From Reichenbachiella sp. (GTDB taxonomy: Bacteria; Bacteroidota; Bacteroidia; Cytophagales; Cyclobacteriaceae): 64,000 nt of DNA. The translations under genes were made by a program, and so were the position numbers. A model generated the notes under the pieces. The model saw only the letters and a list, made by a program, of their open reading frames with translations, was not told where the DNA came from and searched no databases. Shown here piece after piece: positions 16,203-24,503 of this stretch. The stretch spans positions 496,001 to 560,000 of the forward strand of contig NZ_JAWPMM010000001.1 in the NCBI RefSeq assembly GCF_033344935.1. Reading direction: 5' to 3'. How positions within the stretch are numbered: position 1 is the first letter of the stretch; each line of letters begins with the position of its first letter.

Positions 16203-16503
16203 TTTTTTGTTGAACAATAAATTCATGAAGCCATATTGCGAATTGTATGCCATTAGAATAAAAACTTTATTTTAATGTCATTATGTCTGGTTAATTGCAA
16301 ATAATCAATTTTATTGCGCCATAATGTCCGTTTTGTTTAATGATTAGGATGCAATATGTCCGAATAATCATAGATCAATCCGGACAAGAAATAAACTTGC
16401 AATTTTTTTGAATACATATATTGTAGAATTAAAAAGAAGCCACTAATATTGCAGTCCCAAAATCAGGGAGTTATTCAAAAGTGAGTAACTAATACATCAA
16501 AAT
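16203..16503. other. 301-bp A+T-rich intergenic region with repeated TATGTCYG motif
   Basis: No gene is seen here. The motif occurs as TTATGTCTGG (16281-16290), ATAATGTCCG (16321-16330) and AATATGTCCG (16353-16362), with an inverted CCGGACA at about 16379-16385. Spacings of 40 and 32 bp place the copies on roughly the same helix face or three to four turns apart. It lies between the hsp20 start (minus) and tRNA-Asn (plus), so a repeated operator for either is possible. I cannot name a regulator. Confidence 0.35.
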
Positions 16504-16577
16504 TCCTCTTTAGCTCAGTTGGTTAGAGCATCTGACTGTTAATCAGAGGGTCGTTAGTTCGAGTCTAACAAGAGGAG
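16504..16577 (+). tRNA. tRNA-Asn (GTT)
   Basis: The 74-nt cloverleaf has acceptor TCCTCTT pairing with AAGAGGA, D-arm GCTCAGTTGGTTAGAGC and anticodon stem TCTGA/TCAGA. The anticodon GTT is at 16538-16540, and the T-arm is GTTAG-TTCGAGT-CTAAC. The discriminator is G, and CCA is not encoded. A rho-independent terminator follows at once. The asparaginyl-tRNA synthetase gene is 21 kb away. Confidence 0.95.
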
Positions 16578-16582
16578 CAAGC

Positions 16583-16614
16583 AAAGGCAGTTTTTGAGAA
16601 AAAGCTGCCTTTTT
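16583..16614 (+). terminator. terminator of tRNA-Asn
   Basis: AAAGGCAG / CTGCCTTT with a T-rich then A-rich interior that extends the stem, followed by TTTT. It begins 5 bp after the tRNA. Confidence 0.85.
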
Positions 16615-16630
16615 TGTTATAAACTTACTT

Positions 16631-17119
16631 ATGCAAATTCTCGACGTTAAACAAGAATCATACTTCCCTCAAAATTTCAAGATATTTGGAGTTATCCTAA
16701 TTTTCGGTTCCATCGCTTATTTGGTAAATGCACCTTTCATTTCAGCATTAAGAGTGGTTATAACTCTTTTGGTCATTCTACTTGGCGCATCTATGATTTT
16801 TGCTCGCTATGCATTGAGGGTAGATCCAAACAACAAAACTTACACTGTATATACACTGCTATTGGGCTTGGAATTTGGAAAGCCTGCATCGTTCAATTTC
16901 ATTGATAAGTTTTACATCAATCAAGTAACAGAACAAGCGCAAGCAACCACTCGAACGGGAGCGAAGTTTGATCTGAAAAACAAATTGTTCAAAGCCTACA
17001 TCAGATTAGACAATGGCGAAAAGCTTCATTTAGACACAGACAAAAGTGAAGAAAAATTGAAGAGCAGATTGGAACAATATAAGTCAATTGTTTCTTCAGT
17101 TTACAAACCTTCGGAGTAG
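16631..17119 (+). CDS. small membrane protein, unknown function
   Basis: The 162 residues contain two adjacent hydrophobic helices (about 19-35, IFGVILIFGSIAYLV, and about 40-60, VVITLLVILLGASMIFA). A soluble C-terminal domain of about 100 residues follows, with alternating strands (TYTVYTLLLGLEFG, FYINQVTEQ, AYIRLDNGEKLHLDTD) and a final helix. The pattern of a double TM hairpin plus a beta-rich cytosolic domain resembles PH-like (bPH/YdbT-type) membrane proteins, but that is an inference. It begins 16 bp after the tRNA terminator, and a terminator-like hairpin follows at 17248-17280. Confidence 0.65.
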   Translation: MQILDVKQESYFPQNFKIFGVILIFGSIAYLVNAPFISALRVVITLLVILLGASMIFARYALRVDPNNKTYTVYTLLLGLEFGKPASFNFIDKFYINQVTEQAQATTRTGAKFDLKNKLFKAYIRLDNGEKLHLDTDKSEEKLKSRLEQYKSIVSSVYKPSE

Positions 17120-17247
17120 TCTTTTTATCAAATTATATTAAATAGGCAGTTTTTGGCAGGATGTTTAAAACATCTGGCAAGATCTGTAAATCGTCTCCTA
17201 CTACTTTAGCCAGTACATAATAATTAATTTTTCTCAAAATGCTGCTG

Positions 17248-17280
17248 GCTCCAGGTGTTCTCCATCTGGAGCTTTTTTTA
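17248..17280 (+). terminator. rho-independent terminator upstream of hemH
   Basis: GCTCCAG (17248-17254) and CTGGAGC (17266-17272), then TTTTTTT. It would end the transcript of the small membrane protein, or of an unrecognised RNA from the 128-bp stretch before it. That stretch also holds the 15-bp palindrome GATGTTTAAAACATC (17160-17174). Confidence 0.75.
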
Positions 17281-17334
17281 TTATTTGGCTGTATCCCTAT
17301 TCTCCTCTTTCTTTGCGTTAATCAAAAAATGATC

Positions 17335-18342
17335 ATGGCCAAAAAAGGAATTCTTCTTGTCAACTTGGGTACACCGGACAGCCCATCCGTAAAAGATGTT
17401 AGAAAATATTTGAGAGAGTTTCTTATGGATGGCCGTGTCATAGACATTCCATTTGTTTCGCGATGGCTATTGGTGAATTTGATTATCACTACTTTCCGAG
17501 GCCCTAAGTCTGCCAAAGAATATCAAAAGCTTTGGGAGGACAGAGGATCCCCATTGAAGTTTTATAGTGAAGACTTAACCGTCGAAGTTCAAAAAAAATT
17601 AGGGAACGACTATATAGTGGAGTTGGGCATGAGATACCAAAGCCCATCCATTGAAAATGGCCTGAGAAACTTACAAGCCAAAGGAGCTACACAAATCAAG
17701 GTCATACCTTTATTCCCACAGTATGCTTCTGCTACCAGCGGATCTGTGATTGAGAAAGTGATGGATATCGTCAAAGGTGACCAAGTGATTCCTAAAATTG
17801 ATTTTGAAGGACCCTTCTACAACCATCCAAAGCTTCTTCAGACTTTTGTAGAGAATGCCAGGGTTTGGATGAATGACCACGACTATGATCATTTCGTTTT
17901 CAGCTATCATGGTTTGCCGGAAAGGCAAATTTATAAAGCAAAGATTGATACCTGTGCGTTGGGAGATTGCTGTAATACGTGCGATGCGAAAAACCAATAC
18001 TGTTATCGCGCGCAATGCTTTGAAACTACTCGTCTTTTGATGCAAGAATTGAACATTCCGGAAGACAAAGTATCAACCACTTTCCAGTCGAGGTTAGGAA
18101 AAGACCCATGGATTAAGCCGTATACAGAAGATACATTGAAAGAATTAGCGGGAAAAGGAATTAAGAAAGTGTTAGCTTTTTCTCCTGCCTTTGTTGCAGA
18201 CTGCCTAGAAACCACCTTAGAAGTTGGTGAGACTTATAAAGAAGAATTCATTGAATTAGGAGGAGAGCGCTGGGACTTGGTAGAAAGCCTAAACGTTCAT
18301 CCTTCATGGGTGGATTGTGTTTGTGACCTGGCCAAAAATTAA
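17335..18342 (+). CDS. hemH: ferrochelatase
   Basis: Inserts Fe2+ into protoporphyrin IX, the last step of protoheme synthesis. The product has 335 aa when started at the ATG of MAKKGILLVNLGTPDSP. An ATG six bases earlier (17329) is also possible. The longer frame up to 17239 is rejected because it runs through a terminator. The metal-binding His is in the signature VFSYHGLPER, and the later ADCLETTLE carries the conserved Glu. An unusual cysteine-rich stretch (CALGDCCNTCDAKNQYCYRAQC, split here as positions about 202-223) contains six cysteines and suggests an Fe-S cluster or disulfides. It is convergent with the cysteine desulfurase, overlapping by 4 bp. Confidence 0.95.
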   Translation: MAKKGILLVNLGTPDSPSVKDVRKYLREFLMDGRVIDIPFVSRWLLVNLIITTFRGPKSAKEYQKLWEDRGSPLKFYSEDLTVEVQKKLGNDYIVELGMRYQSPSIENGLRNLQAKGATQIKVIPLFPQYASATSGSVIEKVMDIVKGDQVIPKIDFEGPFYNHPKLLQTFVENARVWMNDHDYDHFVFSYHGLPERQIYKAKIDTCALGDCCNTCDAKNQYCYRAQCFETTRLLMQELNIPEDKVSTTFQSRLGKDPWIKPYTEDTLKELAGKGIKKVLAFSPAFVADCLETTLEVGETYKEEFIELGGERWDLVESLNVHPSWVDCVCDLAKN

Positions 18343-19466
18343 TTCATCAATTCTGCCAGTGCATCTACTGCATAGTCTACTTCCTCTGGCTTGGTGTATT
18401 TAGAGAAAGAAAATCGAATCGCTCCTCTGTCAGGGTCTACTCCCAATGCCGTCAAAACATGAGAACCTATGTTCGATCCACTGGCGCAAGCGCTACCCCC
18501 ACTGGCAGATACACCTTTGATATCCAGATTGAATAACAACATGTCATTTTCGTCTGTTGCAGGCAATCCAACATTTATAACAGAATAAAGACTTTCGTTC
18601 ATATGACCAGACAGGCCATTGAAAGTGGCACCTTGAACTTTGTCCTTAATGCCGGCAATCATTCTTTCTTTTAGGGATGAAATATGCTTTCGGTTGGCAT
18701 TCATATCACGATATGAAATTTCCAAAGCTTTAGCTAGCCCTACAATACCTGCCACATTTTCTGTGCCTCCACGCATGTTACGCTCTTGCGCTCCGCCATG
18801 GATAAATGGCTCTATCTTGGTTTCATGATTGATATAAAGAAAGCCACATCCTTTTGGTCCATAAATTTTATGCGCCGCACCGACGATGAAATCTGCCTTT
18901 ATCTCGGATAGGTCGTGGACATATTTGCCCATGGCTTGCACCGTATCGGAATGAAAATATCCGTTGTTTGATGTCACCAATTCACCTATGGCTTTGATGT
19001 CGTTCAAATTTCCAATTTCGTTATTGGCGTGCATGAGACTGACAAAGGAAGGAGTGTTTTGCAACAGGGAGTCCAAATGATTCATATCTATTCGGCCATC
19101 TGGATCTACATCAACGAACTTCAGATCAACTTTTTTTTCTTTGGCCAAATATTCTAGCGTATGCAGCACTGCGTGATGCTCTAGTCTGGAGGTAATGGCT
19201 GTTTTAACCCCAAGACTTTCTATTGAGCTACAAATAGCGGTATTATCCGCCTCTGTCCCTCCAGATGTAAAAAATATCTCAGCGGGTGAAGTGTTGAGTA
19301 AGTCAGCAATCTGCTTCCTGCATTTTTCGATAGTAGAACGGGCCTGTCTTCCATGAGAATGAATAGAAGATGGGTTGCCAAAATTTTCTATGAAGTAGGG
19401 CTTCATCGCTTCGAAAACTTCGGGATCCATGGGAGTTGTGGCTGAATTGTCTAGATATACCTTCAT
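18339..19466 (-). CDS. cysteine desulfurase (NifS/IscS class)
   Basis: PLP enzyme that takes sulfur from cysteine for Fe-S clusters or tRNA thiolation. The frame begins VYLDNSATTPMDPEV after the ATG at 19466; an upstream TTG at 19487 would add seven residues and is less likely. The PLP lysine is in FIVGAAHKIYGPKG, preceded by HSDTVQAMGK. The sulfur-carrying cysteine is in GGSACASGSNIGSH, in a class I-type loop. TSGGTEADNTAI is the other family hallmark. There are no isc or suf partners next to it, so I give no symbol. The stop overlaps the hemH stop by 4 bp in convergent orientation. Confidence 0.92.
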   Translation of the reverse strand: MKVYLDNSATTPMDPEVFEAMKPYFIENFGNPSSIHSHGRQARSTIEKCRKQIADLLNTSPAEIFFTSGGTEADNTAICSSIESLGVKTAITSRLEHHAVLHTLEYLAKEKKVDLKFVDVDPDGRIDMNHLDSLLQNTPSFVSLMHANNEIGNLNDIKAIGELVTSNNGYFHSDTVQAMGKYVHDLSEIKADFIVGAAHKIYGPKGCGFLYINHETKIEPFIHGGAQERNMRGGTENVAGIVGLAKALEISYRDMNANRKHISSLKERMIAGIKDKVQGATFNGLSGHMNESLYSVINVGLPATDENDMLLFNLDIKGVSASGGSACASGSNIGSHVLTALGVDPDRGAIRFSFSKYTKPEEVDYAVDALAELMN

Positions 19467-19604
19467 CAATTTTTTGGCTTTGGGCAAAATTGATCATTTT
19501 ATCAGACAATAAGAATCATTGTTATTTTTCTATTAAGGTGAGACCACTGTTTACAAATTTCAGCAATTGGGATTATCTTTATAAGATATTTGAAAAGGGT
19601 AAAG

Positions 19605-19970
19605 ATGAAATATAGCTGCGTTTGCATTGATGACGATAAGATGTTTAATGAAATTCTAGAACAGTACATCAAACGTGTAGACTTTCTTGAATTTGCTGGA
19701 GCTTATAGTAATCCCATTGAAGGGGTAATGGCTATTGATAAATTGAAACCAGACATTCTTTTTCTCGATGTAGATATGCCGGAGATTAGCGGCTTTACTA
19801 CCATTGACGCATTGGAGCATAAACCAATAATAATTATGGTCTCTTCGCACTACGAGCATGAAAGGGAGTTGTTGAAGGCAGGAGCTTCTAAATTTGTTAC
19901 CAAACCCATAGTAAGCCCCGATCATCTGGCCAATATTGTTAAAGGCGTCCTTGAGGAGGAAAAAGCCTAA
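19605..19970 (+). CDS. single-domain response regulator
   Basis: A CheY-like receiver domain with no output domain, 121 aa from the ATG at 19605 (a TTG at 19590 is also in frame). The acidic pocket is CIDDDK, the phospho-acceptor Asp lies in DILFLDVDMPEISG, the Thr/Ser position is in IMVSSHYEHE and the Lys is in KFVTKPIVS. Stand-alone receivers pass phosphate or bind targets by protein contact, for example in phosphorelays or motility control. No histidine kinase is adjacent. It runs towards the minus-strand Wzi-like gene, whose stop is 16 bp away. Confidence 0.88.
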   Translation: MKYSCVCIDDDKMFNEILEQYIKRVDFLEFAGAYSNPIEGVMAIDKLKPDILFLDVDMPEISGFTTIDALEHKPIIIMVSSHYEHERELLKAGASKFVTKPIVSPDHLANIVKGVLEEEKA

Positions 19971-19986
19971 GTCATTTCATTTTTTA

Positions 19987-21660
19987 TTAGAAACTTTGAT
20001 CTCTTGCTGCCACATTCAACCGAATGGCAAGGGAAGTGAAGTTGGTCGTAGACGATAATAGCGGATCAACACTGTCTCTATCTCTATAAATGTGTTTAAG
20101 ATCGATAAATAGATTGTGTTTGAGCATATAGCTAGCCGTCAGGTCGATATAGAGCTGATCATTCGAAACCCCTTGCCCAATAGAGTTGCCGTATTCTTGA
20201 GTTCTTGAATTATAATCCTTCAATACATCACCACCGTAGTTCTCATTCACAGGGTCAGTGCCATACTGGCTGAAGATCAATTTACCGCTTAAGTACAATT
20301 TGGGAATCGGCTGATAGCGACCAATAAGCACCGCCTCATTGAAATTTGCCCCAAGAGGATGAGCTAGAGGTTGACGATAGTGGGCGTAGTTGGTAAAAAT
20401 GGATTCATGAGAATAGGTAAATGGTCTGGAAACGTTGTATTCTGCTTGTAAGTCTAGATTATTGATTCCGAAAGCATTATAATACTTGCCACCCATTTGC
20501 ACCGAGAATTTATTGCCCCACCAGCCATTGCCGGCCTTGAGTTCGCTGATGACCATTTCGTCCAGCAATCCTTGTCCATAAAACTGTATGCCTTTCGCAA
20601 TGTTCCACTTCCAGTCTATACCAAAAAGAGCATTGTCTGGACTGCCGGTGTATTGTTCAATAGAACGATAGAAAATGATTGGATTCAAATAGTTCCACTC
20701 GAAAGCTGATCCTGTGCTGTCTCCTCTATTGAAAATAATGGCTTCGAACACACCCACATTGAAGTTGTCAGTTATATTGATACTTAAATGGTGTGAGGTC
20801 AAAAATTTCTTGGGAAACTCTGCAGTTCCATTTGAACCGAACGAACTATACGGCGCATCAGCTATCATCTCGGTATATAAGTTGGTGTATTGAATGCGCC
20901 AGACTTTGGTCTGAATTTTTAAGAATGTACTGGGTGCACTAAAGTCGGATAGCAACAGCGAACGATAGCCATTACCTACAAAGTTTTTGTCATAGCCAAA
21001 TTGGAGGGCAATATGTTTGCTGGCATTGAAGGTGAAATAACCGCGGGCTGTAAAAAAATCAACCGCATGATCTCCATATTTTTTCCAAAAGGCCTCGTTT
21101 GGAACTACGCCCCGATCAGCCGTATAGTCCTGAACATACTTTGGGAATACAGCTTGCGATTCTTCTATAGTTGAGTAAAAACCGATTTTGTCATCTATAG
21201 ATCCTCGAATCTGCGCTCCTCTGGTATTGATGAAAGGAGTTGAACCACTATTATTGTCACGCCCACCACTCAGGTATAATATGGGATTGACCCTCAGCTG
21301 AAAGTCTTTGGTATTGACATGAAGAAAGTCAGCTTTTGATCTGTAGATTTTCTTTAGAAATGGTTTTTTGCTTTGCACCGAATCTTCACTCCAGTATTCC
21401 CAATGATCCGTTTTTATGTATTGTGTGTTGAATTGATCCTGACCAGAAGTTAAGTAATCAGCGGAATCCATGGTAGCCACTACATCTGTGGCTCGATAAG
21501 GCTTGAAACTGGTGTGGATACTTTCGCTAAAGTTTTTATTCAACACATCCGCTCGATCTACCAAATGATAATAGTCCGCATTTAAAGGTGCATATATACT
21601 CTGAGCAGAGATAGAGACGGCTGAAATCATCAGCGCAAATAGCAATATGTGTTTATTCAT
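19987..21660 (-). CDS. outer-membrane beta-barrel of the Wzi capsule-assembly / RemB-like type
   Basis: Predicted outer-membrane protein, 557 aa from the ATG at 21660; the frame extends upstream to 21738 but without a sensible signal peptide. Signal peptide about 1-19 (ends VSISAQ), then YAPLNADYYHLVDR, a start shared by Bacteroidota Wzi-family and RemB-like proteins. Many amphipathic strands rich in Tyr, Trp, Phe and Asn follow, and it ends in LAIRLNVAARDQSF. Wzi anchors capsule on the surface of enterics, and RemB of Flavobacterium is linked to gliding. In a window with gldB, gldD and gldE a surface polysaccharide or motility role is plausible but not shown. Confidence 0.75.
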   Translation of the reverse strand: MNKHILLFALMISAVSISAQSIYAPLNADYYHLVDRADVLNKNFSESIHTSFKPYRATDVVATMDSADYLTSGQDQFNTQYIKTDHWEYWSEDSVQSKKPFLKKIYRSKADFLHVNTKDFQLRVNPILYLSGGRDNNSGSTPFINTRGAQIRGSIDDKIGFYSTIEESQAVFPKYVQDYTADRGVVPNEAFWKKYGDHAVDFFTARGYFTFNASKHIALQFGYDKNFVGNGYRSLLLSDFSAPSTFLKIQTKVWRIQYTNLYTEMIADAPYSSFGSNGTAEFPKKFLTSHHLSINITDNFNVGVFEAIIFNRGDSTGSAFEWNYLNPIIFYRSIEQYTGSPDNALFGIDWKWNIAKGIQFYGQGLLDEMVISELKAGNGWWGNKFSVQMGGKYYNAFGINNLDLQAEYNVSRPFTYSHESIFTNYAHYRQPLAHPLGANFNEAVLIGRYQPIPKLYLSGKLIFSQYGTDPVNENYGGDVLKDYNSRTQEYGNSIGQGVSNDQLYIDLTASYMLKHNLFIDLKHIYRDRDSVDPLLSSTTNFTSLAIRLNVAARDQSF

Positions 21661-21771
21661 CGGCACGCGTACTTGCAATCTTAAATGAAGTAATAATATA
21701 AGAAGTGGCGCAACTGCTAAAATATTGTTTATCCACACTAAAAACAGCTTAAAGCATTTTTATTTAATAGT

Positions 21772-21802
21772 TTTGCAATTCATTGAGGTTTAAGTACTTT
21801 TG
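21772..21802 (+). promoter_or_regulatory. promoter of rpmE2 (-33 TTTG, -7 TACTTTTG)
   Basis: TTTG at 21772-21775 and TACTTTTG at 21795-21802 are separated by 19 bp, matching the Bacteroidota TTTG / TAnnTTTG promoter. Transcription should start near 21808-21810, leaving a leader of about 72 nt before rpmE2. Confidence 0.65.
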
Positions 21803-21808
21803 CAATCC

Positions 21809-21880
21809 TTTTCGTTAATAGGCGAAAATTTTAACAGAAAAGCACTATGGCAAAAACCATGGCGCACAAAAGATAAAAAC
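21809..21880 (+). promoter_or_regulatory. rpmE2 leader with two hairpins and a 9-codon upstream ORF
   Basis: The first hairpin is TTTTCG (21809-21814) with CGAAAA (21823-21828). The second is ATGG-CAAAAA-CCAT (21847-21860), extendable by GC pairs. An ATG at 21847 opens a nine-codon frame, MAKTMAHKR, ending in TAA at 21874-21876, 4 bp before the rpmE2 ATG. Its start codon is inside the second hairpin. Ribosomal protein genes are often controlled by leader structures, so this is a candidate, unproven. Confidence 0.4.
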
Positions 21881-22126
21881 ATGAAAAAAGATATTCATCC
21901 AGAGTATAAAGAAGTAATCTTCTGGGACACGTCAAGTGATTTTAAATTCATGACAAAGTCTACGATGACTTCTGAAGAGACAATCAAGTGGGAAGATGGA
22001 AATGAGTACCCAGTTGTTAAGATTGAAGTTAGTTCTGCATCTCACCCATTCTACACAGGTAAGAAACTATTTGTGGATACTGCTGGTAGAGTTGAGAAAT
22101 TCAACAAAAGATACAAGAAAAAATAA
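21881..22126 (+). CDS. rpmE2: ribosomal protein bL31, type B
   Basis: Large-subunit ribosomal protein of 81 aa starting [19 protein letters not shown]. The ATG at 21881 is chosen because homologues start here; the frame upstream is open but not protein-like. The family segments [19 protein letters not shown] and [10 protein letters not shown] are present. It lacks the CxxC zinc-binding cysteines of type A L31, so it is the zinc-independent type B form. In some bacteria this form replaces the zinc form under zinc limitation; in Bacteroidota it is often the only copy. A strong promoter and a strong terminator enclose it. Confidence 0.95.
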   Translation: MKKDIHPEYKEVIFWDTSSDFKFMTKSTMTSEETIKWEDGNEYPVVKIEVSSASHPFYTGKKLFVDTAGRVEKFNKRYKKK

Positions 22127-22151
22127 TCGCCCCTTTCGGGTAAAAAGATTG

Positions 22152-22187
22152 AAGTCTTCAGGATATTTGTTCCTGAAGACTTTTTTA
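22152..22187 (+). terminator. terminator of rpmE2
   Basis: Perfect 12-bp arms AAGTCTTCAGGA (22152-22163) and TCCTGAAGACTT (22171-22182), then a T-run. It lies 11 bp before the next ATG, so the following genes need read-through or their own promoter. Confidence 0.85.
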
Positions 22188-22197
22188 TTTCTAGCCC

Positions 22198-23373
22198 ATG
22201 AACATCGCCTTAGCAGACCTATCTGAGCATAGGACTAAGCTATTTCCATTTACCCTTACCCGACCCGTAGCAGATTTGCGCGTCGGCATTTTAACGATTC
22301 GTGAAAAATGGGAAAAGCATCTCAAACAATCCATTCATTTTCTTGCCGTACCAGAACTGGTGGGAAAATTCCCAAAACCCACAGGAGCAATTGATTTGAT
22401 TATTAATGGGGCGATTTGTCCCAATGCAGAATTATTGAAGGCTATACAATCTCTAAACGACAAAGAGGTTTTAAAAAGTGGTGAATTGTTTATAGCAGCC
22501 AAGGGCTCATTTGACCCATCTGATCCGACAATCAACTTAAAAGGGTATCAACCGGTTGAATTCCAAAAGTCTTGCACCGTGATTAATAGAAGTTGGGATT
22601 TATTTTCCAATAACAAAGCGCAACTGAACGCTGACTTTGAATTGCTTACCAACGGCCGAGAGTCACAAAAAATTATTGATCCGCATACCATCGTATATGG
22701 CGATCAAGTTTTTTTAGAAGAAGGAGTTGATATCAAAGCTGCCATTTTGAATGCAGAAGAGGGACCAATCTATTTGGCGAAAAACAGCATCGTACAAGAA
22801 GGAGCGACGATTCGAGGACCTTTCGGCCTGGGGGAAAATTCTAGAATAAACATGAATGCCAAGATTCGTGAAGGTGTAACCATCGGACCAAATTGTAAGA
22901 TTGGTGGAGAAGTGTCTAATTCTATTGTTTACGGAAATTCCAACAAGGCGCACGATGGTTATTTGGGTAATGCGGTAGTAGGTGAATGGTGTAATCTAGG
23001 CGCAGATACCAATAATTCTAATCTCAAGAACAACTACGATGAAGTCAAAGCCTATGATTTTGAAACCAATAATTTCATCAAAACAGGTCTGCAGTTTTGT
23101 GGACTTTTCGTTGGAGACCATTCTAAAACGGCCATTAATACAGCCTTAAATACAGGAACAACAATTGGCGTTTGTTCGAATGTGTTTGGAAGTGGATTTC
23201 CATCCACTTATATCCCTTCTTTCTCATGGGGAGGAGGTGATCAAACGGTGATTCATAAATTTGACAAAGCCATCGAAACAGCGAGAAAAGTATGGGCACG
23301 TAAGAATATCAAAGACACCGACGAGGACGAAAAGATATTAAAAACTATCTTTGACCGCTCGACCAAAAAATAG
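22198..23373 (+). CDS. GlmU-like sugar-nucleotidyl/acetyl transferase (Bacteroidota alternative form)
   Basis: The 391-aa protein matches the alternative GlmU family of Bacteroidota, thought to supply UDP-N-acetylglucosamine for peptidoglycan and LPS. It starts MNIALADLSEHRTKLFPFTL and continues TRPVADLRVGILTIREKWE, the family's diagnostic opening. The C-terminal half (about 165-355) is a left-handed beta-helix of hexapeptide repeats, seen in ILNAEEGPIYLAKNSIVQEG, RINMNAKIREGVTIGPNCKI and the conserved NSIVYGNSNKAHDGYLGNAV with GADTNNSNLKNNY. It precedes holB by 2 bp and probably forms an operon with holB-hemC-cyclophilin. Confidence 0.88.
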   Translation: MNIALADLSEHRTKLFPFTLTRPVADLRVGILTIREKWEKHLKQSIHFLAVPELVGKFPKPTGAIDLIINGAICPNAELLKAIQSLNDKEVLKSGELFIAAKGSFDPSDPTINLKGYQPVEFQKSCTVINRSWDLFSNNKAQLNADFELLTNGRESQKIIDPHTIVYGDQVFLEEGVDIKAAILNAEEGPIYLAKNSIVQEGATIRGPFGLGENSRINMNAKIREGVTIGPNCKIGGEVSNSIVYGNSNKAHDGYLGNAVVGEWCNLGADTNNSNLKNNYDEVKAYDFETNNFIKTGLQFCGLFVGDHSKTAINTALNTGTTIGVCSNVFGSGFPSTYIPSFSWGGGDQTVIHKFDKAIETARKVWARKNIKDTDEDEKILKTIFDRSTKK

Positions 23374-23375
23374 TC

Positions 23376-24503
23376 ATGAGATTCGCAGATATTCCTGGAC
23401 TTAGTGCAGCCAAAGAGCAATTGATTCATGCCATCAAAAGTAATCATGTAGCGCATGCTCAGTTATTTTATGGACAGGAAGGCTCGGCAAATTTGGCCTT
23501 AGCCTTGGCCTATGCTACTTATATCAACTGTAAAAATCCAACTGATTCAGATTCCTGTGGGACTTGCGATTCTTGCACTAAAATGGACAAGCTCGTTCAT
23601 CCAGATCTCCAATTCGTTTTTCCTGTGAGTTCTACTAAAAGCGTGACTGGAAAAAATGTGGTGAGTTCAAGTTACCTTAAAGAATGGCGGGCTTTTTTGA
23701 GTGCTAACAAATACGGCAACCTGGTAGATTGGAGCGAACATTATGGTGCGGAAAACAAGCAGGCCAATATTTCAAAAGAGGAAAGTAGAAACATTATTAA
23801 GTCTTTAACGCTAAAGTCGTTTGAGGCTGAGTATAAGGTAATGATTATCTGGTTGCCTGAATACATGAACGTATCGGCAGCGAACGGCATTCTCAAAATT
23901 TTAGAAGAGCCAGCCGAAAAGACCCTATTTCTATTGGTGACCTGTGAGTATGAGAGATTACTCACTACGATTCTTTCTAGATGTCAATTGTTCAAGGTTC
24001 CTGCATTTAGCGATGAGGAGATTAAAAACTATTTGATTGAGTCGAAGGGCATTGAGGCCGGGAAGGCGAAGAAAATTGCCGCTTTGGCGGAAGGTAGTTT
24101 GCAAGCTGCCGTAGAAAATATTGATAGCACGGAAGACGATGCACATGTGATGTTTCGGGATTGGATGCGTCAGTGTTGGGTGAAGGACTTTACCTCTCTC
24201 AATAGCACCAACGATTCATTTAGTAAGTTGAGCAAAACCGGTCAAAAACTATTTCTTCAATATGCACTCAATATGATGCGCCAGGCAGTAGTATCTGAAT
24301 ATTTAGTAGATGAAAAGGAAAAACTGAACGATTCGGAAAAAGACTTTGCAGTAAAATTTGGCAAAGCTTTGACTACTCAGAAACTTGAAAAAATTAGTGA
24401 AGAATTTAGCAAAGCCCATTATCATCTGGAGCGAAATGCTAATGTGAAAATATTATTTTTGGACCTGTCGCTCACAGTTGGCAGAATCATGACAGCAGCA
24501 TGA
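23376..24503 (+). CDS. holB: DNA polymerase III delta' subunit
   Basis: Clamp-loader subunit, 375 aa. The zinc module CGTCDSCTKMDKLVHPD (about 52-69, with an earlier Cys at INCKNPTDSDSC) is typical of gamma/delta' subunits. The SRC-type segment is LLTTILSRCQLF (about 200). At the P-loop position the sequence is GQEGSANLALALAY, without the GKS/T of an active ATPase, as expected for delta', which does not hydrolyse ATP. The sensor segment IIWLPEYMNVSAANGILKIL and the EEPAEKTLFLLVT segment are also conserved. The stop overlaps the hemC start as ATGA. Confidence 0.9.
   Translation: MRFADIPGLSAAKEQLIHAIKSNHVAHAQLFYGQEGSANLALALAYATYINCKNPTDSDSCGTCDSCTKMDKLVHPDLQFVFPVSSTKSVTGKNVVSSSYLKEWRAFLSANKYGNLVDWSEHYGAENKQANISKEESRNIIKSLTLKSFEAEYKVMIIWLPEYMNVSAANGILKILEEPAEKTLFLLVTCEYERLLTTILSRCQLFKVPAFSDEEIKNYLIESKGIEAGKAKKIAALAEGSLQAAVENIDSTEDDAHVMFRDWMRQCWVKDFTSLNSTNDSFSKLSKTGQKLFLQYALNMMRQAVVSEYLVDEKEKLNDSEKDFAVKFGKALTTQKLEKISEEFSKAHYHLERNANVKILFLDLSLTVGRIMTAA

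Noticed and set aside
17239-17334. N-terminal extension of ferrochelatase
   Set aside because: The extension runs through a rho-independent terminator and is hydrophobic without homology; the MAKKGILL start fits the family.
18339-19487. TTG start for the cysteine desulfurase
   Set aside because: An ATG seven codons later directly precedes the conserved VYLDNSATTP start.
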